Positions 16,585-25,276 of a stretch of 31,194 nt of DNA are shown here, one piece after another. How positions within the stretch are numbered: position 1 is the first letter of the stretch; the number at the start of each line of letters is the position of its first letter. A model generated the notes under the pieces. That model made no database searches, had not been told where the DNA came from, and saw nothing but the letters and a program-made list of their open reading frames with translations. Position numbers and translations under genes: made by a program. The stretch is from Gammaproteobacteria bacterium (GTDB lineage: Bacteria; Pseudomonadota; Gammaproteobacteria; Pseudomonadales; Azotimanducaceae): NCBI GenBank assembly GCA_026706425.1, contig JAPOYW010000385.1, positions 1 through 31,194 on the forward strand, read 5' to 3'.

Positions 16585-17313
16585 GTGGACGCGCGGGCTC
16601 TCAAACGCCGGTACGAGTCGGAACTCGAAGCAAGATCCCGGCCCGGAGGCGGCGACAACCGCCACGGCCGCCGGATGTTTCGCGCCATGCTGAAGGCGTG
16701 TCGGGACCTGCCCACCTGCCAACCCGACCATCCCGAGTCGACATGGGTCTGGTCCGATCTGCACCTCGGCCACCAAAACATCATCCGCTACACGAATCGG
16801 CCCTTTGTCGATGCCGCGCAAATGGACGCGAGCCTCTACGGCAACTGGGAGGCGACGGTCGGCAGCGACGACGACCTGGTCTTCGTCGGCGACGTGGCCA
16901 TGCGCCGTGCCGTCGGTCCGCATACCTGGCAGCGGATCCGAGACGCACCTGGCGCGAAGAAGCACCTGGTGATCGGCAACCACGACCTGACCGGTTCGGG
17001 GCAACTCCGCGTCGACGGCTTCGACACGATCGGTGCCGTGATGTTCGTCGATGGCGATCCGCCGCTGGTATTCACGCACATCCCGCTGACCGACGTGCCC
17101 GCGGGTTGCGTCAATGTTCACGGCCACACGCACGACGAGCCGCCGAGGGCCACGCCGCATATCAACGTCTCGGTGGAGCAACTTGACTACCGGCCAGTGG
17201 CGTTGCCGCGCCTGCGGCGGCTGGCTCGGCGGTTGGTCGCGGGACACTATCCGGACGGGGCAACAACCTTGGAGCGGATCGACGCCGTCGAGTCCGAAGA
17301 CGTCGATCAGTAG
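16585..17313 (+). CDS. Calcineurin-like metallophosphoesterase
   Basis: A GTG 3 nt after the Eis-like stop begins a 242-aa protein. The metallophosphoesterase signature is complete: SDLHLGH (D58, H60), FVGDV (D103), GNHD (N132-H133-D134), FTHIPL (H165) and HGHTH (H179, H181). These residues bind two metal ions and hydrolyse phosphodiesters. The compact form with NIIRYTNRPF directly after the first motif is typical of a phage- and bacteria-borne subfamily of unknown substrate. The first 50 residues form an extra basic helix. The gene ends 7 nt inside the convergent arfB gene. Confidence 0.92.
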   Translation: MDARALKRRYESELEARSRPGGGDNRHGRRMFRAMLKACRDLPTCQPDHPESTWVWSDLHLGHQNIIRYTNRPFVDAAQMDASLYGNWEATVGSDDDLVFVGDVAMRRAVGPHTWQRIRDAPGAKKHLVIGNHDLTGSGQLRVDGFDTIGAVMFVDGDPPLVFTHIPLTDVPAGCVNVHGHTHDEPPRATPHINVSVEQLDYRPVALPRLRRLARRLVAGHYPDGATTLERIDAVESEDVDQ

Positions 17314-17726
17314 TCGTCCGGCGGCTTGCGCTGCCTCTTGACCTCGCCACGGTGCCGCTTGTCCGCGCGTCGCTTGGCCTTCTGCGTGGCCGAGACCTTG
17401 GTCGCGACGCGTGGCTTCGGCGGTACCCGCGCGGCCTCGATCAGCGCGCCGAGACGTTCGAGCGCATCGGCCCGGTTGCGGGACTGGGTGCGCTGGGTCT
17501 CGGCGACGATCAATATCTCTCCCGCAGCGGTCAAGCGACTCCCGGCAAGGCGTTCCAAGCGCTGGCGGACGTCTTGATCGAAACCAGCCACATCGAGGTC
17601 AAGGCGGCACTCAGCCGCCGTCGCGACCTTGTTCACGTTCTGCCCACCGGGACCCGAGGCACGCACGAAGTTCCAGGTCAGCGCCGACTCCGGAATCGCC
17701 ACGCCGCCAATTTCGATGGTTGCCAT
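17307..17726 (-). CDS. arfB: Alternative ribosome-rescue factor ArfB (YaeJ-type peptidyl-tRNA hydrolase)
   Basis: The ATG at 17726 gives 139 aa, the ArfB length; a GTG 9 codons upstream is less likely. The catalytic GGQ is in SGPGGQNVNKV (residues 25-33), the class-I release-factor motif that hydrolyses peptidyl-tRNA. The C-terminal tail is strongly basic (KAKRRADKRHRGEVKRQRK), the part that enters the empty mRNA channel of stalled ribosomes. Both parts are intact, so the protein should rescue non-stop ribosomes. It stands alone on the minus strand, convergent with the metallophosphoesterase. Confidence 0.95.
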   Translation of the reverse strand: MATIEIGGVAIPESALTWNFVRASGPGGQNVNKVATAAECRLDLDVAGFDQDVRQRLERLAGSRLTAAGEILIVAETQRTQSRNRADALERLGALIEAARVPPKPRVATKVSATQKAKRRADKRHRGEVKRQRKPPDDY

Positions 17727-17845
17727 TCGGTGACCTTGCGAGGGAACAGCCACCTAGGAGCTTAGCTGACCGTGCCGCGGCTGATGTCCATGTCCGCGGC
17801 CCATGGCCAGTCCTAGAAGCAACCCACCGTGGCGGTTCCACCTTC

Positions 17846-18761
17846 TCAGTGCATCGACTCTACGCCTTTCCCGGCACGGCGACCCTCTTGTTCGCGCCGC
17901 TTCTCAATCTCGGCCTGCAGCTCGAGCCGACCCAGCGCCCAGTCGGGGATTTCGGCACCCAGCCGCCGGGCCGCGTCGTAGAGGTCCAGTGCCTGGGTGA
18001 TCGGCGGGCGGTTGTAGCGGTGGGCGGTCGGGTCGCCGGGCGGCATGGGCAGAGCCTCGATCCACTCGAAGGCTTCGGACGGCACGGCACATGTAGGTCT
18101 CCCAGAATAGGCCGGCTGCCGCCTTGTTGTCGCTTTCCACCAAGCGGTGGTACTCCTCCTGACTATCGGAGACCCTCTCGACCATGGCTTGGGATCGTGT
18201 ATGGACCTGTTCCCAGTCCGTGTGCAGCCTCTCGACGCACTTGTCCTGTAGCGCCGCAAACCGGAGCATGGCATCCGCCGCGCAGATCCCGCGCAGGTCG
18301 GGCCGGATATCCCCCGGCCAGTCGTGGGCCAACGCCACTACTCCGCACTGGGGCCGGTCGAGCGCCGCCGCCACCGCGCGCCTTGTCCCCAAAGGATCAT
18401 CCAGCAGCACGTCCCGCCACCCCGGTGGCGCACCGCCTTCCGGGTTGTCGTCGAGACGGTTCATGGCCGACAGGCAGGGTTCGTCGAGCACCTGCCACGA
18501 CGACGGGAGGGGCGGCCAGGGGCAGACCAACCTGACGGTCTTCCAGGGAGGCCGATCTGCGGGCAAACTTGGCTCAGCGGCTCCAGCGCCCTCCGGTCGG
18601 GACGCCTCCACGGCTTTGGCCGCATGCTCGGGCAGCGGGGGCGCGGCGACCGGGGGCGCGGTGCTGTCAGGCTCGCTCGCCGTCCAGTGCCACCAAGCAA
18701 ATCCAGCCGCACCGACAACCGCGACGGGTAGCAGCCACCCGACTCCTAGTCGAACAGACAC
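17846..18761 (-). pseudogene. Frameshifted paralogue of the membrane-anchored Cys-rich protein
   Basis: From the GTG at 18761 the protein begins like its paralogue at 19401-20297: a membrane anchor (LLPVAVVGAAGFAWWHW), then CPWPPLPSSWQVLDEPC, KCVERLHTDWEQVHTRSQ and FWETYMCR. Right after YMCR the reading frame changes: relative to the paralogue about 5 bases are missing at 18081-18090. The other frame continues with SEAFEWIEALPMPPGDPTAH to a C-terminal KRREQEGRRAGKG end at 17846. The gene is therefore probably inactive, or gives a protein lacking the last 75 residues. The overlap of 16 nt with the upstream copy-2 gene is the same as in the intact module. Confidence 0.8.
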
Positions 18762-19281
18762 GGCAAAGGCTTGTTGTGTGCGGCCGCACTGTGCAAGGGA
18801 TCGTAGGGCGACCTGACTCCGAAGGTGTCGAGGTACTCCTCGTCGGACCGTTTGACGGTCCATTTCTCGAAGCCGTCTTTGTTGATGTCGCTCTCGGTGT
18901 ACCCGGCGCGCTTGATGTCGCGAACGCCTTGCAACGTCTGCCACGGGGCGCAGCTGTTGTAGCCGATGAAGTCGCCCGTGTGGACGAACTCGTGGATCGC
19001 CGCGAGCGCGGCCCAATGCCACACCGACGACTCCGAGCCGTCGGATGACTTCTCCAGACTGGCCCGGTGCAGTTTCACCGCGACGCTGGTGGGTGGCTTG
19101 TTCCCCTTCGGGCGGCACTCGGCGTTCCCGTAGTGGTATACGTCTCTCGGCAAGCCGTAGCCTACGGAGACGAGGCTGTGGTCCAGGTAGCTACCGACCG
19201 TGGGCGCGGCGCAGTTCTTGACCCGCGCCGAGAGAGCCTTCGCGTCGGAGTCGAACGGCCTCGCCACGCACGCCCCGGGTC
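18746..19281 (-). pseudogene. 5'-truncated paralogue of the secreted HEFVH protein
   Basis: This fragment matches residues about 155-329 of the protein at 20282-21271, from GACVARPFDSDAKAL through AAIHEFVHTGDFIGY to the identical KPLPCLFD end. The signal peptide and the first 150 residues are absent. Upstream, the open frame continues to 19423 but only with unrelated basic sequence, so no export signal is present. The HEFVH motif is retained. Truncation was probably created at the duplication junction near 19281. A short unexported product cannot be excluded. Confidence 0.75.
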
Positions 19282-19349
19282 CAGAAGCACGTCCCTCTGT
19301 GTCCCTATGTCCTGTCGAACTCCTATAGTTGACCGGGAATCGTTTCTCG

Positions 19350-20817
19350 CACCGATCCAACCCAACCCTCCGTGCGGTCCGCCCTTTCAGTCCGTCGACT
19401 TTACCCCTCTTCCGACGCGGCAACGCTCTTTTTGGACTCCTGTTCGCGCCGCTTTTCTATCTCGGCCTCGAGCTCGAGCCGACCCAGCGCCCAGTCGGGG
19501 ATTTCGGCGCCCAGCCGCCGGGCCGCGTCGTAGAGGTCCAGCGCCTGGGTGATCGGCGGGCGGTCGTGGCGGTGGGCGGTCGGGTCGCCCGGCGGCACGG
19601 GCAGGGCTTCAACCCATTCGAAGGCCTCGGGCGGCACCGTCCGGCACATGTAGGTTTCCCAGTAGTTGAAGGCTCCACCTATGAAGCGCCTTTCGATACG
19701 CTCGTGGTAGTCCTCCTGACTCTTGGAAGTTCTGGCGACCCTGTCCTGGGAGCGGGCATGGACCGTCTCCCAGTCCGTGTGTAGCCTTTCGACGCACTTG
19801 TCCTGCAACTCCGCGAGCCGGACCATCGCTTCTGCTCCGCAAGCCTCGCGCAGGGTGGGCGCGGTCTCGCCCGGCCAGTCGTCGCCCAACGCCGCCATTC
19901 TGCAATCATGTCGGGCGAGCGCAGTCGCCACGGCGCGTCGTGTCCCCAAGGGATCGGCTAGGACGCGCCGCCACGTCTCGTCCAGTTTGAGTTTGTTCAT
20001 GGCCAACAGACAGGGCTCGTCGAGAACCTGCCAAGACGAGGGAAGGGGCGGCCACGGGCAGACCGATTTGACGGTCTTCCAAATCCGGTCTTGGGGCGAT
20101 TCCGGTTCAACGGGCCTGCTGCCATTCGGCGGCGCCGCCTCGATGCCGATTGTCTGTTCTCGCGCCGCGTCCGGTTGTGCGGCGGGTAGCGCCGTGCTCT
20201 CCGGCTCGCGAGGCGTCCAGTGCCACCAGACGAATCCGGCCACCGAGACGACCGCGACAGGCAGCACCCACCGGACGACCCCTAGTCGAACAGACACGGC
20301 AAAGGCTTGTTGTCTGCTGTCGCATTATGGAAGGGATCGTAGGGCGACAGGACGCCGAATGCGGCTTCGTATTCGTCGTCCGAACGTTCTACGGTCCACT
20401 TCTCGAAGCCCTCTTTGTTGATGTCGCGCACGGTGTACCCGGCGCGCTTGATGTCGCGAACGCCTGCCAACGTGTACCACGGGGCGCAGCTGTCGTAGCC
20501 GATGAAGTCGCCCGTGTGGACGAACTCGTGGATCGCCGCGAGCGCGGCCCAGTGCCACACCGACGACTCCGAGCCGTCCGATGATTTCTCCAGACTGGCC
20601 CGGTGCAGTCTCACCGCGACGCTGGTGGGCGGCTTGTTCCCCTTCGGGCGGCACTCGGCGTTGCCGTAGTGGTTTACGTCTCTCGGCAAGCCGTAGCCTA
20701 CGGAGACGAGGCTGTGGTCCAGGTAGCTGACCACCGAGGCTGCGCCGCAGTTCTTGACCCGCCCCGCCAGAGCCTTCGCGTCGGCGTCGAACGGCCTCGT
20801 CACGCACGCCCCGGACG
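19350..20817 (-). repeat. Tandem duplication, copy 1 (intact genes)
   Basis: This is the copy whose reading frames are complete. It covers the end of the HEFVH gene and the whole membrane-anchored partner gene, and is matched by 17815-19281. The HEFVH gene extends beyond the block to 21271, which shows that the duplication took only its 3' half. Confidence 0.75.
19401..20297 (-). CDS. Membrane-anchored Cys-rich periplasmic protein of unknown function
   Basis: This 298-aa protein starts at a GTG that overlaps the upstream gene by 16 nt. A single N-terminal hydrophobic span (VLPVAVVSVAGFVWWHW, about residues 11-27) is followed by a Pro/Glu-rich linker (30-75) and a helical domain containing at least six cysteines (VCPWPPLP, DEPCLLAM, HDCRM, EACGAEAM, DKCVERL, YMCRTV). 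The C-terminus is a charged helix (LGRLELEAEIEKRREQESKK), possibly a coiled coil. I do not recognise the family. The fixed pairing with the HEFVH gene, kept even in the duplicated copy, suggests the two products act together in the periplasm. Confidence 0.75.
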   Translation of the reverse strand: MSVRLGVVRWVLPVAVVSVAGFVWWHWTPREPESTALPAAQPDAAREQTIGIEAAPPNGSRPVEPESPQDRIWKTVKSVCPWPPLPSSWQVLDEPCLLAMNKLKLDETWRRVLADPLGTRRAVATALARHDCRMAALGDDWPGETAPTLREACGAEAMVRLAELQDKCVERLHTDWETVHARSQDRVARTSKSQEDYHERIERRFIGGAFNYWETYMCRTVPPEAFEWVEALPVPPGDPTAHRHDRPPITQALDLYDAARRLGAEIPDWALGRLELEAEIEKRREQESKKSVAASEEG

Positions 20818-21271
20818 CCGCGTCGAACACCTGATCCCACTTGGGACACCGCGGCGCACCAGGCAGAGTCGGCGGCGGATCGTCGCGAATACCGGGCCGG
20901 ACCACGAAGAGCTCGGCCAACGTGCCAAAGCACATCGCGAACTGCGGTATCTCGTCTTCGTAGCAGTTGTGGTAGATCACGTCGGCACCGTTGTAGTCCA
21001 TCACACCCATGTAGTCCTCGACATCTCCGTAGTACGTGACGACATTGATGCACTCGTCACGGTAGTCGCGCTGATAGGACTCCGCCGCCTCCGGAAGGTC
21101 GGAGATGGCGTCGACCATAAAGCCCCCCGATGGCTCTTCGTCACCGTTCTCGCAGAAATCCTGACTGTACCAGATCGCTTCTTCGTCGAAGCCGTGATTG
21201 AGTTGCGCCACAGCGAAACTTGCGAATAGCAGCATGGCGAATGCAACCGCCCCCCGAAATAGTTTGTTCAT
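20282..21271 (-). CDS. Secreted putative zinc-metalloprotease-like protein (HEFVH motif)
   Basis: This 329-aa protein starts at an ATG with GGGGGA 6 nt upstream. It has a signal peptide (AFAMLLFASFAVA, likely cut after residue 22). The N-terminal third is acidic and Cys-containing (DFCENGDEEPSGG, HNCYEDEIPQFAMC). The C-terminal half holds AAIHEFVHTGDFIGY, a HExxH motif (H248, E249, H252) flanked by small and hydrophobic residues as in zinc proteases, but a third metal ligand is not obvious, so activity is uncertain. Six or more cysteines fit disulphides after export. I know no named family. It lies upstream of, and overlaps, the membrane-anchored gene, and its 3' half is repeated at 18746-19281. 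Confidence 0.75.
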   Translation of the reverse strand: MNKLFRGAVAFAMLLFASFAVAQLNHGFDEEAIWYSQDFCENGDEEPSGGFMVDAISDLPEAAESYQRDYRDECINVVTYYGDVEDYMGVMDYNGADVIYHNCYEDEIPQFAMCFGTLAELFVVRPGIRDDPPPTLPGAPRCPKWDQVFDAASGACVTRPFDADAKALAGRVKNCGAASVVSYLDHSLVSVGYGLPRDVNHYGNAECRPKGNKPPTSVAVRLHRASLEKSSDGSESSVWHWAALAAIHEFVHTGDFIGYDSCAPWYTLAGVRDIKRAGYTVRDINKEGFEKWTVERSDDEYEAAFGVLSPYDPFHNATADNKPLPCLFD

Positions 21272-21603
21272 CTCATCCCCCTAGGTCCATACCCCTAAAC
21301 CATGTCGAGCCACAGCCCCGAAGGGCCGGCCCGTAGCCTCCAGAAAACGAATCAAGCACGGTCGAACATACGTCCCTGTACGGGGCGCGCACCCGAAACG
21401 GCGCCCGCCCCGGTACGGGGCGAGTCAAGGACGTTCTTAGACCAATTCGGCAGGACAGCACGGGGTGTTATGACCGCGAGTTGTGCTCAAGATTGGCCCT
21501 TCGGGCCATTGCCACGCAGCCTTTATAAACGGGTGCCGCATATTGCATCGACCGAATTGTTGACCTAGGGTTCCCGCCTAGCAGTAGAACAGGAGCCTCG
21601 GCG
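21272..21603. promoter_or_regulatory. Divergent regulatory region between two exported-protein genes
   Basis: This 332-bp region separates the minus-strand HEFVH module from the plus-strand genes at 21604. It contains a direct repeat GTACGGGGCG at 21378-21387 and 21413-21422 (35 bp apart, start to start), a hairpin GGCCC-TTC-GGGCC at 21495-21507, and a TATAAA at 21524-21529. An AGGAG ribosome binding site lies 8 nt before the ATG at 21604. The repeats could be binding sites for a regulator of either side. No ORF looks real. Confidence 0.5.
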
Positions 21604-22563
21604 ATGTCCCGTCGCGCCATCGCTCCCAGACTCTCTCTAGCGACTCCACAAGGAACGCAGGTTCACAGCCCGGGCATCACGCGTCTCGCCCGCGCCGGTT
21701 CGTTGGCGTGCATCGGTCTCGTCGGTGCCGCGAACATCGCGATGGCAGAGACGGTCTTCGACGTGCCGTTGATGCGGGGCGCGGATCATCCGACGCAACA
21801 GGGGTTCGTGCGGGTCACGGCGGTCGAGACCGGAACCATATCGATCGAGGCACGGAGCGACACCGGTGTCTCCGCCACCACGTCGTTGTCCGTGGAGGGT
21901 GGCAGGACCTACCACTTCAACTCCGACGACCTCGAAATGGGCAACCGCGACAAGGGGATCTTCCCCGGCATCGGCACCGGGTTCGGCGACTCGTACGTTC
22001 AACTCAGCGCCGACTTCGACTTCGTCGCCACCTCCTACATGCGAACGCAGGACGGTTTCCTCACCGGCATGGGAAACACGCTCGTTCCCACCGACGGCAC
22101 GTCGTTCGGAACCGCCTGCGTCTACGAAGCGACCATCTTCAATCCGGCTTCGAACGTCAATCAGGTGAGCAGCCTGCGCATCATCGAACGTGGTGGTACG
22201 GACACGGAGGTCAGCATCTACGGCATCGACGACGACGGCGTTACGTATGGCCCCGTGGGGCTCAACATTCCCGCGAACAGCGCACGCACGGTCACGTCCC
22301 AGCAACTCGAACACGGCGATCCCGACCTGGACGACATGCTCGCGGATGGGAAGGGCAAATGGCGACTCGCCATTGCCACCGACGGGGTGATCGTGGTCAT
22401 GAACCTGCTGGAGTCCCCGACCGACCACCTCACCAACTTAGGTCCCGTTGTCTTGTCGGCATCGAGCGATGGCGACGATATCGAGACCGCACAGGGATGC
22501 ACCGGTGCGCCGCCGCACCGCCTAGTCGCCCGGCCGGCACCGCCCGCCGGAGACGTTCGCTAA
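21604..22563 (+). CDS. Exported beta-rich protein of unknown function
   Basis: This 319-aa protein has a long basic n-region followed by a hydrophobic core (ACIGLVGAANIAMA) and a likely signal cleavage after residue 48. The mature part is beta-rich and has two related parts: GRTYHFNSDDLEMGN...DSYVQLSADFDFVATSYMRT and later SLRIIERGGTDTEVSIYGIDDDGV with ARTVTSQQLEHGD...WRLAIATDGVIVVM. This is the look of extracellular proteins with repeated jelly-roll-like units that occur near secreted proteases and adhesins. No catalytic motif is seen. It is the first of three plus-strand genes for exported proteins; the next starts 11 nt after its stop. Confidence 0.75.
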   Translation: MSRRAIAPRLSLATPQGTQVHSPGITRLARAGSLACIGLVGAANIAMAETVFDVPLMRGADHPTQQGFVRVTAVETGTISIEARSDTGVSATTSLSVEGGRTYHFNSDDLEMGNRDKGIFPGIGTGFGDSYVQLSADFDFVATSYMRTQDGFLTGMGNTLVPTDGTSFGTACVYEATIFNPASNVNQVSSLRIIERGGTDTEVSIYGIDDDGVTYGPVGLNIPANSARTVTSQQLEHGDPDLDDMLADGKGKWRLAIATDGVIVVMNLLESPTDHLTNLGPVVLSASSDGDDIETAQGCTGAPPHRLVARPAPPAGDVR

Positions 22564-22574
22564 GGGGTTGCCGC

Positions 22575-23108
22575 ATGTCCGAGAAAAAGCTTCTCACCGT
22601 GTCGACCCTAATCCTGGCCGCAACGTGGGCGAACGCCGAGGAGCAACGCACCGAGCCAAGGACCGTCGATACGGACCGGGGTCCCGTGGTGGCATTGCCG
22701 CTGATGGACGCCACGGGCCCGGGGTCGGTGGTCGTCGACGACGTACGTTTCGAGATGGCGGTCGAAGGCGAATTCCGGGTATACCGGGCCCACCACCAAG
22801 GCCACACCCGCACGGTGTACGAGGCGGTCGATGATCGGCCCAGGCATTACGCCTACGACCCGGTCGAAAAAAGAATCGAACGGGTGTCGTCGACGTTGCG
22901 GGTGCGTCTTGCCGACGCCAAAGATCTCGACGAAGTCGTCGCCTCGACGGGGGCGCTACGGGGCAAGAACTACCCGGCCCTCGGGTGGGCGTTATTGCGG
23001 CTACGACCCGACCAGGATCCCGCAACCGTCGCGGGCTCGCTGCTGGACAGCCCGCTGGTTGTGAGCGCGGAGTTAGTGCTCGAAGGACCCCTTCGTGTTC
23101 CGCAATAG
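22575..23108 (+). CDS. Exported protein resembling a stand-alone subtilisin propeptide
   Basis: The ATG at 22575 (AAGGGG upstream) gives 177 aa with a signal peptide (LTVSTLILAATWANA, cut after residue 21). The last 60 residues (TLRVRLADAKDLDEVV...YPALGWALLRLRPDQDP, SLLDSPLVVSAELVLEGPL) look like the N-terminal prodomain seen before the catalytic domain of some S8 proteases, where it ends with a short 'xLxxPxV..AE' strand. Here it is a separate gene, 51 nt upstream of a subtilisin-like protease that itself lacks this segment. It may act as a folding chaperone or inhibitor in trans. This is inference from a short region and gene order. Confidence 0.65.
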   Translation: MSEKKLLTVSTLILAATWANAEEQRTEPRTVDTDRGPVVALPLMDATGPGSVVVDDVRFEMAVEGEFRVYRAHHQGHTRTVYEAVDDRPRHYAYDPVEKRIERVSSTLRVRLADAKDLDEVVASTGALRGKNYPALGWALLRLRPDQDPATVAGSLLDSPLVVSAELVLEGPLRVPQ

Positions 23109-23159
23109 GCGAAAAGGCCGAACCGACTCGGTAGTTTCGGCAAGAGGCAGGCGGCGATA

Positions 23160-25226
23160 GTGATCACGTCACTGCTCTGCCTGGTTCTCGCCGTGGGTTG
23201 CGGCCCGGACGCGAAGCAGTCGATAGCGCCCGACCTTCTGGTGTACGCGGGCGACGCGCCGATCCATTCCGACCGCATTGAACTGCCGGTCATCATTCTC
23301 AACTGGGGTGCCGCACCCGCCCCGGCCACCCAACTGGCGGTGTACATCAACGAACGACCCAACTGGCGTGACTCGAGCACGAGAACCCTTCTCAACCGCG
23401 ACATTCCGGCACTGGATTCCAAATCCTCCACTACCGTCACGGTCGAGATCGCGCTCGACGAACTCGAACCGGACAGCGACTACTACCTGTTACTTCAGGT
23501 CGGCAGTGTCGACGGGGAACTCAACCCGAACAACTGGGATGTCTCGGGTTTTTCCTTGAACGAGGACAAGCAGGTCGTCATGGACTGCGACTCGTCGGCA
23601 CCCCACGTCGGTGACGACGGTGCAACCGATCCCCTGTTCGACGAGCAGTGGCATCTCAACAACACCGGCCAACAACGCTATACGACGGTTGCCGGCACGC
23701 CGGGCGAGGATCTCGGCATGTCGAACGTCCTATCGTCCGGGACCCCCACCGGCGACGGCATTCGAATCGCCATCGTGGACACGGGCATGGAAACCTGCCA
23801 TCCCGACCTGGCTGACAACGTCGAAGTCGGCGCTTCCTACAACTTCAACACCAATGAATGGCACAACTCGAATTCGACGGAGCCGTACCTCCCCTGGGCC
23901 ATGGGCGACCACGGCACATCCGTGGCAGGCACCGCGGCGGCGGCGGCCCACAACGGCACCGGAGGGCGTGGCGTGGCGCCCAACGCGATTCTGCGCGGCT
24001 ACAACATGCTTGCCGCGGTCGAGTCCGCCGGTACCTATTTCGACTCCCTGGGAGGTAGCGTCGACGAACCGGACTCCACGTTCGTCGACATCTTCAACAT
24101 GAGCTTCGGCACACTGGGCGGCGAATTCAGCGTCGACCCCAACGAGACGCAACTGTTCCGGAACGGCGTCACCGTCCTCCGCGACGGTTGGGGTGCCATC
24201 TACGTCAAGTCCGCCGGCAACGCGTTCGACGGCTGCCGATCCATGCGCCGACCCGCCAATGCCCGTATCGGTTGCAGCAGTTCCAACAGTTCCTCGTCGC
24301 ATCACTCCCCCTACCTTGTCATGGTCGGCGCCTTTGACGCCCAGGGAACCCGGGCAAGCTACTCCTCGGCCGGCTCCAACCTGTGGATCAGCGCCCCGGC
24401 CGGAGAGTACGGCGCCACCTACGGTGCCATCATCACCGCGGACCAGGTGGGCACAAACCGGGGCTACGACGTGCTCCGGAATCGCGGCGTCGGGTTGGAC
24501 ACCGTGAACAACCCCCACGGCAACTACGTCAGCACTTTCAACGGCACGTCCGCCGCCGCCCCGAATGCCAGCGGAGCCATCGCTCTGCTCCTGGAAGCCG
24601 AACCCAAGCTCACCTGGCGCGACGTGAAGCATATTCTCGCCAAGACCGCCCGACAGATCGATGCCGGCATCGAACGCGTGCAATACCTGGTCGGCAGCAC
24701 GGTCTACGTGGCGCAGTTGCCGTGGACAACCAACGCGGCCGGCTATCGCTTCCACAATTGGTACGGTTTCGGCGCGGTCGCTGTCGACGCCGCCCTGGCA
24801 CTGGTCGAATCGCACGACCCGGACAGCCTAGGCGCGTTCGTCGAGACCGAGCCTTTCGAACGGATTGAAGAGGCGTCCATTCCCGACAACGACGGCACCG
24901 GCGTTAGCCAGGTGCTCACCGTCGAGGGCCTGGCCGACGATGCCAACATCGAAGCCGTCACGGTGCATGTCAGCATCACCCATCCGCAGACCAACGATCT
25001 CGGCATCCACCTCACTTCACCCTCGGGGACCGAGAGCATCCTGAACCCGATCTTCAACGACGCCCTAGCCGGCAACGCCGACCTCAACTGGGACCTCCTG
25101 AGCAATGCCTTCTACGGCGAGTCGCCCAACGGCGACTGGACGCTCCGGGTCGTCGACGCCGCGGCGGAGGACGACGGGACCCTCGACAAGTGGAGTCTCA
25201 CGTTCGCTCTGGGCACCCACCCTTGA
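23160..25226 (+). CDS. Subtilisin-like (S8) serine protease lipoprotein with P domain
   Basis: A GTG start gives 688 aa. A lipoprotein signal (LCLVLAVGC, lipid-modified C14) is followed by a CARDB-like beta domain (about 25-130). The S8 catalytic domain covers about 160-545: D207 in AIVDTGM, H251 in GDHGTSVAGT, N354 in SAGN and S464 in NGTSAAAPNASG are all present. A proprotein-convertase P domain follows (about 555-688: VEGLADDANIEAVTVHVSITH, DLGIHLTSPSGT, GDWTLRVVDAA). The protease is thus anchored to a membrane and probably faces outward or the periplasm. No I9-type prodomain is encoded in this gene; the gene upstream may provide it. All catalytic residues are intact. Confidence 0.95.
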   Translation: MITSLLCLVLAVGCGPDAKQSIAPDLLVYAGDAPIHSDRIELPVIILNWGAAPAPATQLAVYINERPNWRDSSTRTLLNRDIPALDSKSSTTVTVEIALDELEPDSDYYLLLQVGSVDGELNPNNWDVSGFSLNEDKQVVMDCDSSAPHVGDDGATDPLFDEQWHLNNTGQQRYTTVAGTPGEDLGMSNVLSSGTPTGDGIRIAIVDTGMETCHPDLADNVEVGASYNFNTNEWHNSNSTEPYLPWAMGDHGTSVAGTAAAAAHNGTGGRGVAPNAILRGYNMLAAVESAGTYFDSLGGSVDEPDSTFVDIFNMSFGTLGGEFSVDPNETQLFRNGVTVLRDGWGAIYVKSAGNAFDGCRSMRRPANARIGCSSSNSSSSHHSPYLVMVGAFDAQGTRASYSSAGSNLWISAPAGEYGATYGAIITADQVGTNRGYDVLRNRGVGLDTVNNPHGNYVSTFNGTSAAAPNASGAIALLLEAEPKLTWRDVKHILAKTARQIDAGIERVQYLVGSTVYVAQLPWTTNAAGYRFHNWYGFGAVAVDAALALVESHDPDSLGAFVETEPFERIEEASIPDNDGTGVSQVLTVEGLADDANIEAVTVHVSITHPQTNDLGIHLTSPSGTESILNPIFNDALAGNADLNWDLLSNAFYGESPNGDWTLRVVDAAAEDDGTLDKWSLTFALGTHP

Positions 25227-25276
25227 GGGCGTGAAACCCCGGTCCGTTCCGGATAGTCTGGTGACTCGAGCGAACC

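Larger units (their letters stand above)
17815..19281 (-). repeat. Tandem duplication, copy 2 (decayed)
   Basis: This block resembles 19350-20817 with a constant offset of 1536 bp (for example CACGCACGCC at 19265 and 20801; the stop/start overlap at 18746-18761 and 20282-20297). Identity is very high around the HEFVH region (near-identical from about 18890 to 19180) and lower in the N-terminal half of the membrane-anchored gene. The right border lies near 19281, where similarity to the first gene stops abruptly. The left limit is fuzzy. Boundaries were placed by eye. Confidence 0.8.

Noticed and set aside
17815..20817. Tandem repeat as an assembly artefact
   Set aside because: The copies differ by truncation, a frameshift and many substitutions, so a simple duplication of reads does not explain them.
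17815..20817. Integron cassettes or transposon ends around the duplication
   Set aside because: No attC-like palindromes, integrase, transposase or inverted terminal repeats were seen at the borders.
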